Made by a program: the position numbers and the translations under genes. A stretch of DNA of 64,000 bases from Glossina fuscipes (lineage: Eukaryota > Arthropoda > Insecta > Diptera > Glossinidae): the NCBI RefSeq assembly GCF_014805625.2, contig NW_023998556.1, positions 709,131 through 773,130 of the forward strand. The letters run 5' to 3'. Of this stretch, positions 13,264 to 26,260 are shown one piece after another. The notes below the pieces were generated by a model. That model saw nothing but the letters and a program-made list of their open reading frames with translations, was not told the DNA's origin and did no database searches. How positions within the stretch are numbered: position 1 is the stretch's first letter; each line of letters begins with the position of its first letter.

Positions 13264-14999
13264 TTAACACTAAACGTACCGCGCGCGGTCAAATGACCGT
13301 TTTTAAACTTTCGTTTAAAATTTCTCGCATAAAACGTTATTGTATCATCATGTATCTTATTGACTTTTCCTAAAATATACATACAAGCAATTTTTCAATA
13401 TTTACAACTTTTTTTAATGTGTATTTTCCGAAAAAAAATTATACCATGTCTAGTCGACCGGGCGCGGTCATTTAACCGCTTGAAAAATTTATGTTATTTA
13501 TGACTATATTCTTCGATAATCTTGTTCTTGAAATTGTTTTAGGAGTCTGCAATGTAATTGTAGACAATCTACAATCTAATCAATGTGTCCGACATTCGTG
13601 GAATATCAACTTATTAGACAAAATAAATAATATCGACGAGGATTGTTCGGAAGATGATCAAGAAGTTTACGGTATTGATGATGATACTGCAGAAAATGAT
13701 TGTGACTTATTTGACAGTGAAACGGACGAAGACAAAATTTTGAATATACGTAGAGGACAGGAAAGAAAGACATTTATAGTTAGTTCCGAAAGTACAAATG
13801 AGGAAGAGATTGAACCTGCTATGAACGGAACTGTTTGGAAAAAAATAAAAGGAGGGTCTAACAGTGGAAGAACATCGATTTGTAATATTTTCAAGGAAAT
13901 ATCAGGACCGACAGGATACGCTAAACGAAATATTATGAAGGGCAGAGCATTTTCAGCATTTTCTTTGATTATTGATCATAAAATGATTGAACATGTAAGA
14001 GAATATACGGAATCAGAGGCTTTTCGAGTGTTGAAAACGAAATGGAATTTATCTATTGCAAAATTATATGCTTTTATTGGACTTCTATATGCACGCGGCG
14101 CATATGAGGCTAAAAAGATTAATTTGTCATATTTATGGGACAAGAAATGGGGTCCGTCCTTTTTCTGGACAACTATGGGTCGAAATGACTTCGCAGGAAT
14201 CATGAGATTTACTCGATTTGACAACAAAAATCAACGAAGCCAACGCTTACAAAACGATAAGTTCGCATTGATTTCTCAAATTTGGTATAAATTTATCGAA
14301 AACAGCCAGAACTGTTATAAACCAGGAGCATATGTTACTATAGATGAACAATTGTTTTCTACAAAAGCACGTTGTAGATTTACTCAATATATGCCCAATA
14401 AACCGGACAAATTTGGCATAAAATTCGGATTAGCTTCCGATGTAACTATTAAATATATAGTAAACGGCTTCCCATATTTGGGAAAAGATGAAGGGAGAGA
14501 ACCATGAATCCCACTTGGAGAATTTGTAACTTTGAAATTAGCAGAACCATATACGGGCCATGGGAGAAATATAACAGTTGACAATTTTTTTACAAGCGCG
14601 TCACTAGCGAGTAAACTTCTAACAAAAAGAACTACTCTTGTTGGAACTATCCGGAGAAATAAAAGAGAGCTACCAAAATTAGCGAGACAGGCAAAGGATA
14701 GTATGATACGCTTCTCAACAATATTATACAAATCGAAAGATTTTATTCTTACAATTTATAAAGCTAAACCAAATAAAAAAGTATTGATACTTAGTTCAAT
14801 GCATTCATCCGTTGAAATTGAAAAAAATGACACCCGTACACCAGAGACAATTAGAGTTTACAATAGTACAAAATTCGGTGTAGAACGAACTGATAGAAAT
14901 CCGTATTTTTATTTACATTTCTTTATGAACATAAACATACATGTACATATATGTGTAAATATATACATTCTAAAGCCAAAACCAAAAAATTCAAATTAG
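13264..14999 (+). mobile_element. piggyBac-type transposon, 3'-truncated
   Basis: The left end starts at a TTAA (13264-13267), the piggyBac target site, followed by CACTAAACGTACC. Two subterminal motifs follow: a palindrome CGGTCAAATGACCG (about 13287-13300) and a near-copy CGGTCATTTAACCG (about 13465-13478), which could be transposase binding sites. The transposase frame runs from 13491. No matching right end or TTAA was found; homology stops near 14880, so the last quarter of the gene and the right terminus are gone. Confidence 0.85.
13491..14999 (+). pseudogene. piggyBac-family transposase, nonsense and truncated
   Basis: This encodes the DDD transposase that excises at TTAA sites. The N-terminus (residues about 40-110) is very acidic, as in the family. 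The core shows LWDKKWGPSFFWTTMGR, VTIDEQL with the first catalytic Asp (about residue 285), YMPNKPDKFGIKFG, and VDNFFTS with the second Asp. An in-frame TGA at 14505-14507 splits it, but homology resumes in the same frame (PLGEFVTLKL). After FGVE at about 14880 the similarity ends. The conserved segment with the third Asp and the C-terminal cysteine-rich domain is absent. No indel is needed within the conserved part, so the nonsense change may be fairly young. It cannot make active protein. Confidence 0.9.
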
Positions 15000-17900
15000 T
15001 CTAGAAATATAACTACAGGGTGTTTAGTACGCTACCAATCTTATTTTCTTGAAATTGGTTGCATTTTAAAATGTTGATCGCTAACTCTCTGCAGAAAATA
15101 TATAAACAATTGTTACTGTTTAGCATACTTTCGCTAGTATAAACCGCCTGTCAGCAGCAAACGTTAAAGTTGCGTCATAGTACCCTATTTTCATATCGTC
15201 ATTACTCCGTAATGCTGTGTTGATAGCCCACCCAAAGCCTTCCTCAATTCTGCTCCGGCAGTAGTTGTGGTTGTTAAACAATACATTTATGCTTGAATCG
15301 TATATATTGCAGTGTTCAAACTCCCTTACTAAAGTCAGTTTTGAATAAGCGCACTGTTAATTGGTATGATGTAAATCACCTACTTTGCGAACGATCTAAA
15401 TCTTGTCTCAATTTTTTCACTCTTTTCAGCATTTTTAAGCGTTTGTGAATCGTGATGGCTTCGGCAGGAACAACTGGGAATTGCTTTCTTTCAATTTATT
15501 TTTCCGTTGCCTTTGAACTGAAATAAAACCTTTTAGTAGCTCACGCAAAACTTCTAAAAATCGAGATAAAAGATTCGGCCTCAGCCGAACATTACTTTCT
15601 GACTTGTTTTGTTTTAATAAATATGACATTTTATCCATTTTAATGTGCTTTTCCATAGGAGTATCGCGTTTGACCTGTTCGTACCTCATTGCTTGATTTC
15701 ACGTTTGGATATAGCAACCATTTGGTTATATATTGGACTACTTTTTTCTTTTATTAGACTAGCAATAATATGAAATTTACACGTTAACTGGACGTTATTG
15801 CTGTCGAGTGATTATGCATACGCAAATTTGACGAAAAGTTGGCCTATTTCGCAAACTCCTTGAACCAAACACGCTATCTGCGTTTAAACTAGACGTTTAC
15901 GGTCATGTCTTCTTTTGTAAAAAGAAATGTTTTCAATCAAATTCGCCTTTCTAGCGGACACTGCATGACCTAATTCGCTTACCTTTACTAAACTGTTTTC
16001 TTGTCATAAATAGGTAGTAGGAATTAGCGTACTCGCGTTCTTTATGCCGTTCCGATTCGATTTGGAAAAATTTTCAAATGACTCCGCGACCAATCTACAA
16101 CTGGTTTCATAACTGTTCACATGTAGATGATTTATATCTTTTATCGTTTTTATCCTATTTATGTTTGATTAACGATTCCGTTCTAAGTGTTAAATTCGCA
16201 ATACAACGTTATCAACTAGCCTACGCCTTCGAGCTAGATGTCGGTTCTTTCAAGTGGAGTTGACTGTGCCGCTTAAAAAACTTTATATTTTATGAAATCT
16301 TCATATCCGGAAAAACACGTCATTCATATTTTATTGTTGCCGGAAAATATATAAGAAAATATTTTAAAGCAGAGACAAATAATTTATTCTTGGAAAACTA
16401 GAAATTGTGATTTAGGACAATGAAGCAAATCTTTTTCATAGGAAATGCAAAAGATGCTTTATAATTAATAACATGAAAGTTATGTTATTCCTTTATCTTC
16501 TTTCAATCTTTAAAAGTTAAACGTAGACCATTCTGCCATTTGTACAAAAATAAATGCTTCATATGCAAATTAAAGTTTTCTTCTTTAGCATTTAATGAAA
16601 TCTGCTTTATTTACATAATTTCTCCATGTTCTTGCTTGTGTCGAATAAAGAAGGCTTTTGCTTTAGAATTAAATTAATACTGTAAGATAGCTCGAAACAA
16701 ATTTCCAAAATTCTTTATATACATATGCCTAAGTAAGTGTATATCGTACGTTAACACAATTTTGTGTGAAAGAAAAAAGGAAAATCAAATATTACTCTCT
16801 TCAAATAGCATAGAATTAGGATTATCCTGTATTTAAGTAAACATTTTTAAAAATACAAAAATTTGTGATAACATTGCATTGTTGGTCTCTGTTCATTGTC
16901 ATAGTTGACCACTTTTATTGTTTATAGGTTTTGGTTAAACGTGTCCGTTTTCTTTCTATGTCAGTACAACTACACATTAAATATATTTTTTCTATAAACC
17001 GCAAGAAACATATGCACGATGATGTGCAAAATTCATTTGCTTTCGGTAAAAACCAGGAAAACCATGTATAAAAATTCCAGAAAAAAGTTGGTAATAAAGT
17101 AAAGAATACCAGCAAAAATTTTTTATTTTCAATCCATTTGCATATAAACTGATTTCTCTGGTTTTGCAGTAAAACAATAAAGACAAAAGCGACGTGTAAT
17201 TATCTTCGTTTTAAGCTGAATTTTCATAGCGACCCTAATAGATATTTCAAATATTCATTCTCTAAAATAACGTTTTTAACCTTTTCGTAAGTAGAAATAC
17301 ATTGAAATGTGGATGCATTCGAAATGCCTATTAATTTTACGTTCGTCAGTCATTCTATTTCGCGTGGTTTCACGGATAAAGAACCCCGTGTTAAGATCGT
17401 AGAAAAATTAGTTAAAAAATGATTTTTTCCTTCTTTAGGTTCATGATTTTCTTGCTGTTAACATCGCTCAGAATAGAAAATATCTATGTAGCTTTTAAGA
17501 AAAAAAAAGTACCGGAAGGAAAGGACGCGTGTGTTTAGGAGATTTTATTATGAATCCGAAAGTTTTTTATTAGATCTAAATGCTTTTTAGCAATAGCTAA
17601 ACATTCGAATGAGAAAATCGCCAAAGTTCGATTATGTGAAAATAATCTACGTAGATTAATGTAACAGACCTTTTTGTGGAATCAGGACTTTCCAGCAGAA
17701 AACTTGTAGAAGTACAAAGTGCTGAACCTGCGTGTTTCTTTAATAATTTATTTCTATCAGCATTCCGAAATGGAAGTTTAAAATTTATAGATTACAGTTG
17801 TTATTTTAGTCGGTACGAAAGCAACCAAAATGTTTTTATGACCGAAACAAAAATAAAAATCAGAGACAGACAGAGAGATTAGCTAAGATTTTAGTAAGGG

Positions 17901-19639
17901 AACGCAATACTTCTTGATAATGTTTAAACGAAATAGGAGAAAAGGGTTAGTTGAGAGTTATTTATGGTGAACAGCCAAGATTATTAGGTTAATCGTCTGC
18001 GACAGGCTTTTGTAAGTTAAATGTCTACGAGGGTTAATAATACAGAAATAAGAAGAATAGCAATATTGGACTAGTTCTTACGTTTGCCCTTTTAATCTTC
18101 TAGTAATGTAGGCAGGAAATTTATATATTTTTGTAAAACTAAATGTGCGTACTCATTTATATGTACCTATATATTTTAACTTCAGATAAACGGAAATTTT
18201 CGGAAGCTGTCCTAGCACAATTAAAGCCCTCACACAAATCTACTTGTAACTCTACGTTACTAGTAAGCCCTTTGACAGCCAACTGCAGTGACTGGCTGTT
18301 AGAACGCATGACTGCGAATGTAATACCAATGATTCCGATTTCTCGTGTTGAGTTGGTAATTAGGTGCCGATTAAAAAATCGCATTAAGTCATGGACTTAT
18401 TAACTTTAAAGAGAAAGAAATGAGTTTTTGTCCGCTTCTGTGTAATTATCGCACGTGGGTCAAACAGCCAGTAATCCCTAAACACATCTATGCGGCCACG
18501 AAAATTAAGGCCTAATTTAACACACAAAAAGTGAACGAATGTAAAATTGGAACTACGTTGTCGTGAATATAGGAACTAAAACGAATATTATAACGTAACG
18601 TAACAGTTACTTAAGGTTGTGAGCAAGCTACACTCTCCACGTAAAATCTCCCCTAGCGAGTCCTTGAATTGGAACACCGACAGCGGCTAAGCTAACCTCA
18701 GCAACAGACATGGGAATTTTGATCCCTAGAATGTGTTTGGTGGAGAAGAAGATCATAAAACCTTCAAGATTCTTCCTTTGCTCAATTCTGAGTAAGGGTA
18801 ACTACTTCCGTGGCTCCTTTTTCACTAAAACATTTTACGCCGTTTACTTAAAAAATGCACTTTAACTCGCTTAAGGCAGTGCAACCCACTCAGATGAAGA
18901 ACATCTGTACTTTTCAGAATCGATACGAAAAGTAGCGAGAGCTACAAACTAAGGAAAAGAGCTCCATTTGTTTATTAAATGATGTTCCTCTAAATGGATC
19001 GTAAATCAATGTTACCAAAGGCAGAAACCGAGCATTTTTATCCAGTTATTACTTAATTGTTGCAATAAAAGAGACTGAAGGGACATCAATTCTGCAAGCA
19101 ACAGCAATTCCTGAAATCTTTTGCTTTTGGAAATCTTTGGAACTGGTTTAAATTTGCCTCTTTCCGGACCCAGTTTGAGAATGTTGTCAAAACATTCACG
19201 AATGTGCCTGATTTCTTGACACTTACAAACAGTCAGCAGAAAATGTAATTTTATATGACGAAAAACCAGTTACAATGATCTTCGTAACGTGACGTACATA
19301 CATAAAACAAATTATACATGTATACATTTATGCAAATTTATATATGTATGTATATGTTTATAAATATAAAATTTCATGAATAATAACTGAAGTTTGTCTT
19401 TTGACCTGAAACGTTATGAAGTATGGCAAGTCCTATATGATAACGAGGTTGAAACATAGAAAAATAAAATTTTTGTAAGCATTCAAAGGCGTATGTAAGA
19501 AGCGAAACCGAGCACTGGCGCATGTATAACGCGAATGAGGGTGCGGAGGTTATCTTTTTTTATCTACGCACATATAGAGGCTTATATGTATATCAAGTAT
19601 TTAATGTAAAACTTGTATCTTTTTACACGAGTGTTGTAC
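15000..19639. other. No gene recognised, 4.6 kb
   Basis: No gene is recognised. An 84-codon, lysine/arginine-rich minus-strand frame at 15435-15689 (starts MRYEQVKRD) has a protein-like composition but no family I can name. A TTTAGTACGCTACC block at 15027-15040 recalls the left end of the piggyBac element but lacks TTAA, so it was not taken as its right terminus. Elsewhere the block is AT-rich and featureless. Confidence 0.4.
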
Positions 19640-19945
19640 GAGGGTATGTACACTACCGCGATCAAAAATTAAGGTGAATATGTTTATAAAATGAAATATT
19701 TGCATTTATTCTTCCAAATCTTAACACCATTGCTTACACAACATTTAAATAGTATTCCTTAACAATTTGACCACAACGCGCCGTTATAATCGTAGGAAAC
19801 TATAAACTGTGCTGTCGATTTTTTGACGACTTTAGCGCGGTTTTTCTGAACGGGCTTCGTCTCTTGCACAAAATCCTCTCGATTCATCGATTGTTTCAGG
19901 ACTGTAAGTACACATTCAAATATCATCTCCCGTAATAGTGCATTT
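19640..19945 (-). mobile_element. Mariner-family transposase relic
   Basis: On the minus strand the core of a second, unrelated mariner-type transposase can be traced over three frames. ITGDDI (plus 19919-19936) corresponds to the TGDEKW/TGDEIW block. It is followed by TYSPETIDESRGF and EARSEKPR, then YDYNGAL in another frame and VKEYYLN, which match the usual order around the FFDYNGVVH...VNKEYY region. Several stops and at least two frameshifts interrupt it, and no terminal repeats are visible. The order of motifs supports the call despite heavy decay. It differs from the 5.6 kb and 47 kb mariners. Confidence 0.65.
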
Positions 19946-20560
19946 TTATGGTTTCCATGTAGCGAGATATCATTGTTTCACAGACCTAACATAAATCAAA
20001 AAAACGCATTGTAAACTGTATGGTTGTAGAAACATATGCAACTGTGCAGCATTTGAATATATTCTCATAAAACGCTTAGTTGATGTCAAACACCAAAAAA
20101 AAAGTTGATAGTTCCTTAATATTTTTCGCTTTAAGGCGACAAAAAATGATTTTTTAAGGCAATAAAAGAAACCTATATCAGGAAAATCATACAAGTTTGC
20201 TTACCTACACACATCGCTGGACTCCATTTGTTTTCCCTGCAATTTTTGTTTTCTGAAAAGGCTGGCAGTGAAAGTTTATTTATGCAGTCGCCCTAAGGTG
20301 TGAAGCTTTTCTAGGAATAAAGCAGAGTAGAGTAACATAGCGATGTAGAGCAAGTAATCAGTGTACAGTTTGTTGTATAACTTGAATCTGCATGTAGTTC
20401 AAATATACTCACTTTGCATACGTGTATACAGGAAGATACGTACGTACATATGCACATGCATCTATGTTTAAATTGTTTGGTGAATAAAAACATGCCATGT
20501 AAAAATTTTAAGAAAACGACGTACACCACACACACTGCTAAGTTGTAATGTTCTTTCGTT
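19946..20560. other. No gene recognised
   Basis: AT-rich sequence without coding signal. The 74-codon minus-strand frames at 19970-20194 and 20311-20535 have hydrophobic, cysteine- and phenylalanine-rich translations typical of random AT-rich DNA. Confidence 0.4.
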
Positions 20561-21130
20561 TTCCTTTCTTTTTTTTTTAAGAGAAGTTTATGATCAAAAA
20601 TTCTCAGGCAGAGTAAAGAAAAAGCATACTCTTCAATTTACACATATTCATGCTTACGTTCGCTTTAATCATCCATGTTTTGTTTGACTTCCTTTTTTCG
20701 CTTTTTTGCTTGCGCCAGACGTTATGTTTTCAGTTCACTTTTTCTTCATAATCAAAATCAAGAGCACAAACATAAAAAAGAAAAAAATTCTGTAGTTTGC
20801 TTTATCCTTTTTTTTTATTGTAGCGGTAATGTTGCAACATTTCATTTGTTGCTGTTGCTGTTTTATTTGTCCGTTATATATTATGGCGCCTTTTAGCTTT
20901 TGAATCAGCATCTCGTTTTCCATATTTTTTTTTTTTATTTTTTCTTGCTTTTTGTTTACTTTTTTATTTTTTCCACCTTAATAAGAATATCCTCCTGCTG
21001 TTTTATTGCCGTGCTATTTATGTGTTTGTTTATTCTTTTATTATTTGGCTGTTTCCGTTTTCTGTTTTTTTGTTTTTTCTCCTCTTTATGACATTTGCTA
21101 TTTATGAATTTTTTTTAATGGTTTTGCTTC
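20561..21130 (+). repeat. T-rich low-complexity tract
   Basis: Over roughly 570 bp the plus strand is dominated by T runs separated by single C or G. Translations are almost only Phe, Leu, Cys and Tyr. It has no repeat unit of fixed length. It probably reflects simple-sequence drift and carries no coding information. Confidence 0.7.
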
Positions 21131-22079
21131 TATGTATCAATGTTGTTGTATTGCTGTAATTCAAACCTACATTTTGAACACATGAACACACTTTCATTTT
21201 ATTATCTTATGTTTAAATTTTTCTTACCGAAAGCAAGCTTCTGAGCCAATTTGTAAACTAACGTCTTAAACAAGCAAAGAATTGTACATTTAAGAGTCTA
21301 TCTTAATCCTACCGATGTCAGTCGAATTGTTCAATGCAATAATAATTAAGATCCAATTGTTAGTAACTAAAAGGTAAATTCAGACATTCAACATTTATTC
21401 GTCTCAAAAAAGAAAGAAAGAGTGTCGCCAACAATCGCTCTCATGTCGGAGCTGAATTTACACAACAAAAGTTAATTAAATATTTAAACTCATCTTTATG
21501 TTGACTCCGTTTACTTTATGCCGTTCGCTGCGCAGTTCCCGATCTTTGCTTAAAATTGGATGTAAAAAAAAAAAAAGATAAAATGAAATGAAAGGAACAA
21601 AGAACAGTTCAAGATAATCCACCGTCAACGAATAAAGCGAGCTTAACAGAACTCCAGGCAGAGCTCCAGTTTGGCAACTCTGCGTGCGTGTTGTAGTCGC
21701 GTTTATATTTCAATTTTTTAGCGTATTTCTCAGATTTTTGGCTTTAATTGTGTCTAAATTATAAAAATTTTTAAAAGAATAACGTGCGAATTTAACTGAT
21801 ATGATTTATATTAAGGTTTTATGTGAAAAATTCATTTTGGTTTTGTGCAATCAACAACTAATTTCTCTCTTTTTCTCTGCTAATTGTTTACAGTTTCTTT
21901 TCCTTTCGCTTTATGTTTACAGTGGGAACGAAAGTGAGAAGTTTGCTTTAATTTGCTGAAAATTTATGCCGTGGCATCTATTAGTTTTTTGTTCTTTTTT
22001 TTTCTTCGTAAGATACTTTTGATATTTTCGTTGGACACGGATTGTTTATTTACACTATTTCATGCGAAAAAAGGCCCTG
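21131..22079. other. No gene recognised; LINE leader possible
   Basis: No coding signal is seen. The 3' part, up to the PHD-finger region at 22080, may be the 5' untranslated leader of the LINE, but I have no second copy of this part to fix the 5' boundary. Confidence 0.35.
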
Positions 22080-23020
22080 AATCTGAACGATTCATCTCGT
22101 GTTGGCTGTGTGATAGTTTTTGCCATGCGTAGTGTGCTGGTATTGTCGGCCATGCTGCTGATGTAGTCCCTGATCCCTCAAAAGGTTTACGATGGTCATG
22201 TCCTAACTGTCGAGAGCGGTACATAAATCTCTGCGAACTCTTCTTGGAGACGAGAAATTGGTTCTCAGACTTGAGCAAAAATCTCTGCTCGTTTTGGGAG
22301 AAATTTGATATAATTAAGACTAGGTTTGATGAGTGTCGTTATATTGCGCAATCACCTTCTTCGCCAGCTAGCATAGCTACAACTTGTAGCGTAACGTGCG
22401 GTTCGTTACTTCTGAGTTCTCCTATGTCCGATTCGTTGGTGCAAGTTTGCGATTCCTCAAAGTCTACAAAGAACGTTAGCGTTTCTGCTATTACTGAGTC
22501 GACCGGTAGCAAAAAAGTGACAAATAAGCCGGGAAGTCCTTCTGGTTTGCGCTATGCTGAAGTGGCAAGGGTATCTCCTCCCATTGGCGTCACTCAATCT
22601 ACTCAGGCATCATCGCCTGAAACTAATAATGAAAATAAGAAGTCGTGGTCTCTCTTTGGCTGTTCGAGTGTGAACGCTCGTCGCCAAACTTGGCTGTTAC
22701 CCCTTCTATATTCTTCTCAACTCAAAACTCCCCATCCATGAACAATACTGCTCCTACTACAGATGACATTTGCTTGAAGACAGCTCTTCCCGGAAAGGCA
22801 ATATTTGCGTCAAGACTGGTACCTGATACATCTGTGGATAATATAAAAAAGTTATCTTGCGGCGAAAGTCCCATCTGTTAATTTAAAGCGTGTTAGCTAT
22901 TCCAATTGGTTCCAACTGAAAACATGGATATGTTGTTAAATAAACCATTCTGGCCGGTTGGATCCTTAATTAAGGAATTCATCCCTTGTGATCGACCCCG
23001 TAATAGTAATGCAGTAAACA
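22080..23020 (+). pseudogene. LINE ORF1, PHD-finger protein, broken
   Basis: ORF1 products of this kind are thought to bind element RNA. The N-terminal zinc finger reads CWLCDSFCHA, then CAGIVGH, and after about 20 residues WSCPNC, a PHD-like spacing. It has an in-frame TAG at 22130-22132 in place of the residue before CAG. The frame continues through NWFSDLSKNL and a serine/threonine-rich linker to LRYAEVARVS, where it ends at 22741. The remainder is in another frame (KAIFASRLVPDTS at 22794-22833) and then reaches the conserved tail ending NKPFWPVGSL-type residues near 22965. The same order is found at 38.7-39.1 and 40.4-40.9 kb, which confirms the element's architecture. Confidence 0.8.
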
Positions 23021-23049
23021 TTTCCCTTTCAAAAAACTGAATATTTCTT

Positions 23050-25260
23050 CAGGCTCATTATCTCTCATTTATCAAAATGTTAGGGGCCTAAATTCAAAAC
23101 TTCGTTCTACTTTCCTAAATTCACTGAGCACGGGATCTTCCTGGTCGAGTCTCACTGAAACTCGGTTGAAGCCTAACCTGCATTCGTCGGAACTTTTCCA
23201 TAATTCGTTTCAGGTTTTCAGAAATGATCAATTGTATCGCAATAGTGGCGGTGTTTTAATTACCATATCTGCGGCACTCTCCCCTATTCAATTGAATTTC
23301 TCACTACATCCGGCGTTGAATTTATCGCCATTCGAACGAAATTTCCTAATAAACATTTATATGTGATCTGCTCCTATAATCTCCCGAATTCGGATATATC
23401 CATATATAAGAAACAGGCCGCCCTTATATGCGAAGTGGCCAAGCAATTTAAACCCACCGATATAGTCATTGCGTTGGGTGACTTCAATTTGCCTCAAGTC
23501 ACTTGGTGCAACAGTGATACTTCTTGCTCTTTGATTCCTACTTCAACATCTTGATCTCTGCTTTGCCAATTTTCTTGAGATTTGTGTTAATTGTTGCCTT
23601 CCGTTTAGGTTACTTGAGGATCCTTTTCATCCAGCATTCGGTATTTCCTTTCATTACAAGCATGTTGGTTGAACTTCCATAACGCTCCAAATTCAAATTT
23701 TTCATATAAGTCTTATAATTTCCATAAAATCAATGATTCCATGCTAAAATCACATCTTTCTCATATTGTGCTTGATTTCTCGGTGGGAAGTATTGATAGC
23801 TTACTGTCGTCGTTCTACAACATATTAAATCAAGCTATTTCTGCATCCGTTCCGATCAAGCAGTCCCGTCCTCGAAGTGAGTGTCCCCCGTGGTTTAATA
23901 AGACAACTAAATATTACAAAAGTAGGAAAAACAAGCCTTTCAAAAAATTTTCGAAAAGTGGTTCTTCTTTCGACTATTTCGCTTACTCAGTGGCAAGGCA
24001 TAGATTGGATTCCCTCATATTATTGCAGATACCTTCAGTTTGTTAAATCCTCTCTGTTTGCTAATCCTGAACTTTTTTCAGTTTGTTAATTCCAAAAGAA
24101 AAATCTCCATTGTGCGCCTGGACCTGATGGAATTCCGTCATGTGTACTTAAATCCTGCGCTGTCGAGTTATGTGGCGTTATCTCAAAGATTTTTAACCAG
24201 TCCTTTAATGTAGGTGTATTTGCTTTGTGTTGGAAGCATAGTTTCCTTATTCCTACTCACAAAAGTGGCAGTAGGCAACTTGTAGGCAACTACAGAGGCA
24301 TTGCCAAGTTGAATGTCTTGCCTAAACTGTTTGAGCGAATTGTTACTCAGCATTTGCCTTGGCCATCAAACCGTATATTTCTTCTCTTCAACATGGCTAC
24401 CGAAAGGGAAGATCTACGGTCACCAATCTGTTAGAGTTTACTTCTCATGTTTTCAAGCCTTTTTCTAGTGCCTCTCGCACTGATGTGCATACGAAGTGAT
24501 TTAAGCAACGCGTTTGATTTGGTTAACCATAAACTACTCATCTTTAAACTCCAAGTCTCTGGGTTCTCTTTCTATTTATTGAAATGGCTAAGCTCTTATT
24601 TGCACAACAGATCATTCAGGTTTTTTTTTAACTTAATATCTTGGATGAATTTCCCGTGACGTCAAGGCAGCCACTTAGGACCTATTTATTTAATTTATAG
24701 ATTAGTGACTTGCCTTCGGTGGTTAATTCCAGCCAGATTTTAATGTATGCGGATGATGTGAAACTGTTTTCCTCCTTCTCTGTTGAATCGCAATCACATC
24801 AGCTTCAAGGTGACTTGGATAATTTTGTTGCATGGTGCTCTGTGAATCTTCTGAAACTAAATCTGAGTAAATGTAAGAAGCTTTCTTTCTCAAGAAGAAA
24901 GTCATTCATTAATCAGTATTTCATAGATTCGCATAAGTTGGAGGACGTCGATTCGATTACAGATTTAGGCGTTCTATTTGACCATAGATTACGTTTTAAC
25001 TTGCACATTGAGCTCTCGTTAAGCAAAGCTAGATCCGCGCTTGGTCTTATAAAGAGGTGGTCCAAAGAGCTTGATGATCCTTATATCATGAAAAGGCTGT
25101 AGATGTGTGGTCTCCTTCATATAGATGCTATATAGATTCAATTGAATCTGTTCTTAGGAATTTGCGTTGGGACCCGATGAGAATAGGTTGCTTCTTACCG
25201 TCACTTGACGTAGATTTCTTCTTGGGGTTTCCTTCTTAACCAAAGTAATAAATGGCACTA
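23050..25260 (+). pseudogene. LINE ORF2, endonuclease/reverse transcriptase, broken
   Basis: ORF2 would encode the target-nicking endonuclease and the reverse transcriptase. Endonuclease marks are IYQNVRGLNSKL (23070-23105), GGVLITIS and GDFNLPQVTW (23476-23505). Reverse-transcriptase marks are NYRGIAKLNVLPKLFE, the A-motif region DLSNAFDLVNHKLL (about 24498-24540) and the catalytic YADD at 24746-24757, followed by SLSKARSALGLIKRWSKE. At least six frame changes or stops separate these blocks, so no functional protein is possible. The region between 23560 and 24090 is the usual poorly conserved linker. The C-terminal end fades near 25260. Confidence 0.88.
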
Positions 25261-25880
25261 TTGACTCGCCCGCATTACTTGGTAAGATAAGCTTTAATGT
25301 CCCTAACCGCTTCTCTAGGCACTTTATCTGGATTAAGCTTAGTCAATGTAAATTCAATTATTAGCTGTTTAACTCGCTCAGAGTTGTTTGCAGAAACCTA
25401 AATGATCTCTATAACTTATTTTCATTATCGGACTTAAAGTCTATTAAAGCAACTTTACTTAATATGCGCGATTTACCTATGTCGTAATGAAACTAACTTG
25501 CATTCTTAATATCTCATTTTTTACTTAAAATAATATTGTGTTGTTAACGTGTCGGTTGCTAAGCTTATGCATGTTGGCAATGGTTTAGAGGTTCACTTGC
25601 AACCTGGATATGTTCTTGTTGCGGATGTGCTTCTGTGCTAGCTGTGTACATGCTTTTTTTGCTTTTTTTCTCTCTTTTTATTTATTTATACATGAATTAT
25701 TATTTTTAACTTTTTAATTTATTTTTAAACTTACTTTGTTATTATTATTATTTTTATCTTCCTCTTTATTGTATACTAGTTTTAAAACAATTAGTGTAAG
25801 ATTTTCTATTAAGATGCACTGATTTCGATTGTTATTTTTTTAGTTGGATTTCATGCATAGAATTGTGTACGAACTGTAAA

Positions 25881-26260
25881 AAGTTTGAAATATACATCAG
25901 GGTCCATTGTATGGAAAGCTTTGTATACATTTATTATGTTTACAGGAGTTAGTAAAAAGCATCAATTTTATATACGTAAATGCATTTTATTACGCAGATC
26001 ATATATTTGAGACAACGAGTCCACGCAATATCTGTTTCATTCTCTCGAAACAGAAATTTCTGAAAGTATTAGGAAAATAATCAAAGCGTATAAAGTTTAT
26101 CATTTTGTACCCGCCGGCGCTCTCGAATAAATCAGCACTAATCCATTGAGAGTTACCAAATATTTCCTGGTAATGAATAAAATGTGAAATGTAAACGGGT
26201 TAACAAAAATTTAACTGTAGTTACGCAATTGTCAAGGTTTTCACGGAGGCATAGTTTACT
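25881..26260. other. No gene recognised
   Basis: Short spacer between the LINE 3' region and the 206-codon relic. No coding or repeat signal was identified. Confidence 0.4.

Larger units (their letters stand above)
22080..25880 (+). mobile_element. LINE non-LTR retrotransposon, best copy
   Basis: This is a two-ORF non-LTR retrotransposon of the CR1/Jockey assemblage; the exact clade is uncertain. In order it carries an ORF1 with a PHD-type zinc finger (22080-23020), an apurinic-type endonuclease (23060-23560), a reverse transcriptase (about 24090-25110) and a pyrimidine- and T-rich 3' region. Both frames are broken by several stops and frameshifts, so the copy is dead. Three further copies lie in the same orientation: 12735-13100, 38650-43040 and 43440-44210. 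No clear target duplication was found. Confidence 0.9.

Noticed and set aside
15001..15045. Right end of the 13.3 kb piggyBac element (TGTTTAGTACG)
   Set aside because: It lacks TTAA and does not mirror the left terminus over more than a few bases; the transposase is truncated before it.
20675..21091. Small hydrophobic membrane proteins
   Set aside because: The frames are Phe/Leu/Cys readings of a T-rich low-complexity tract with no conserved motif.
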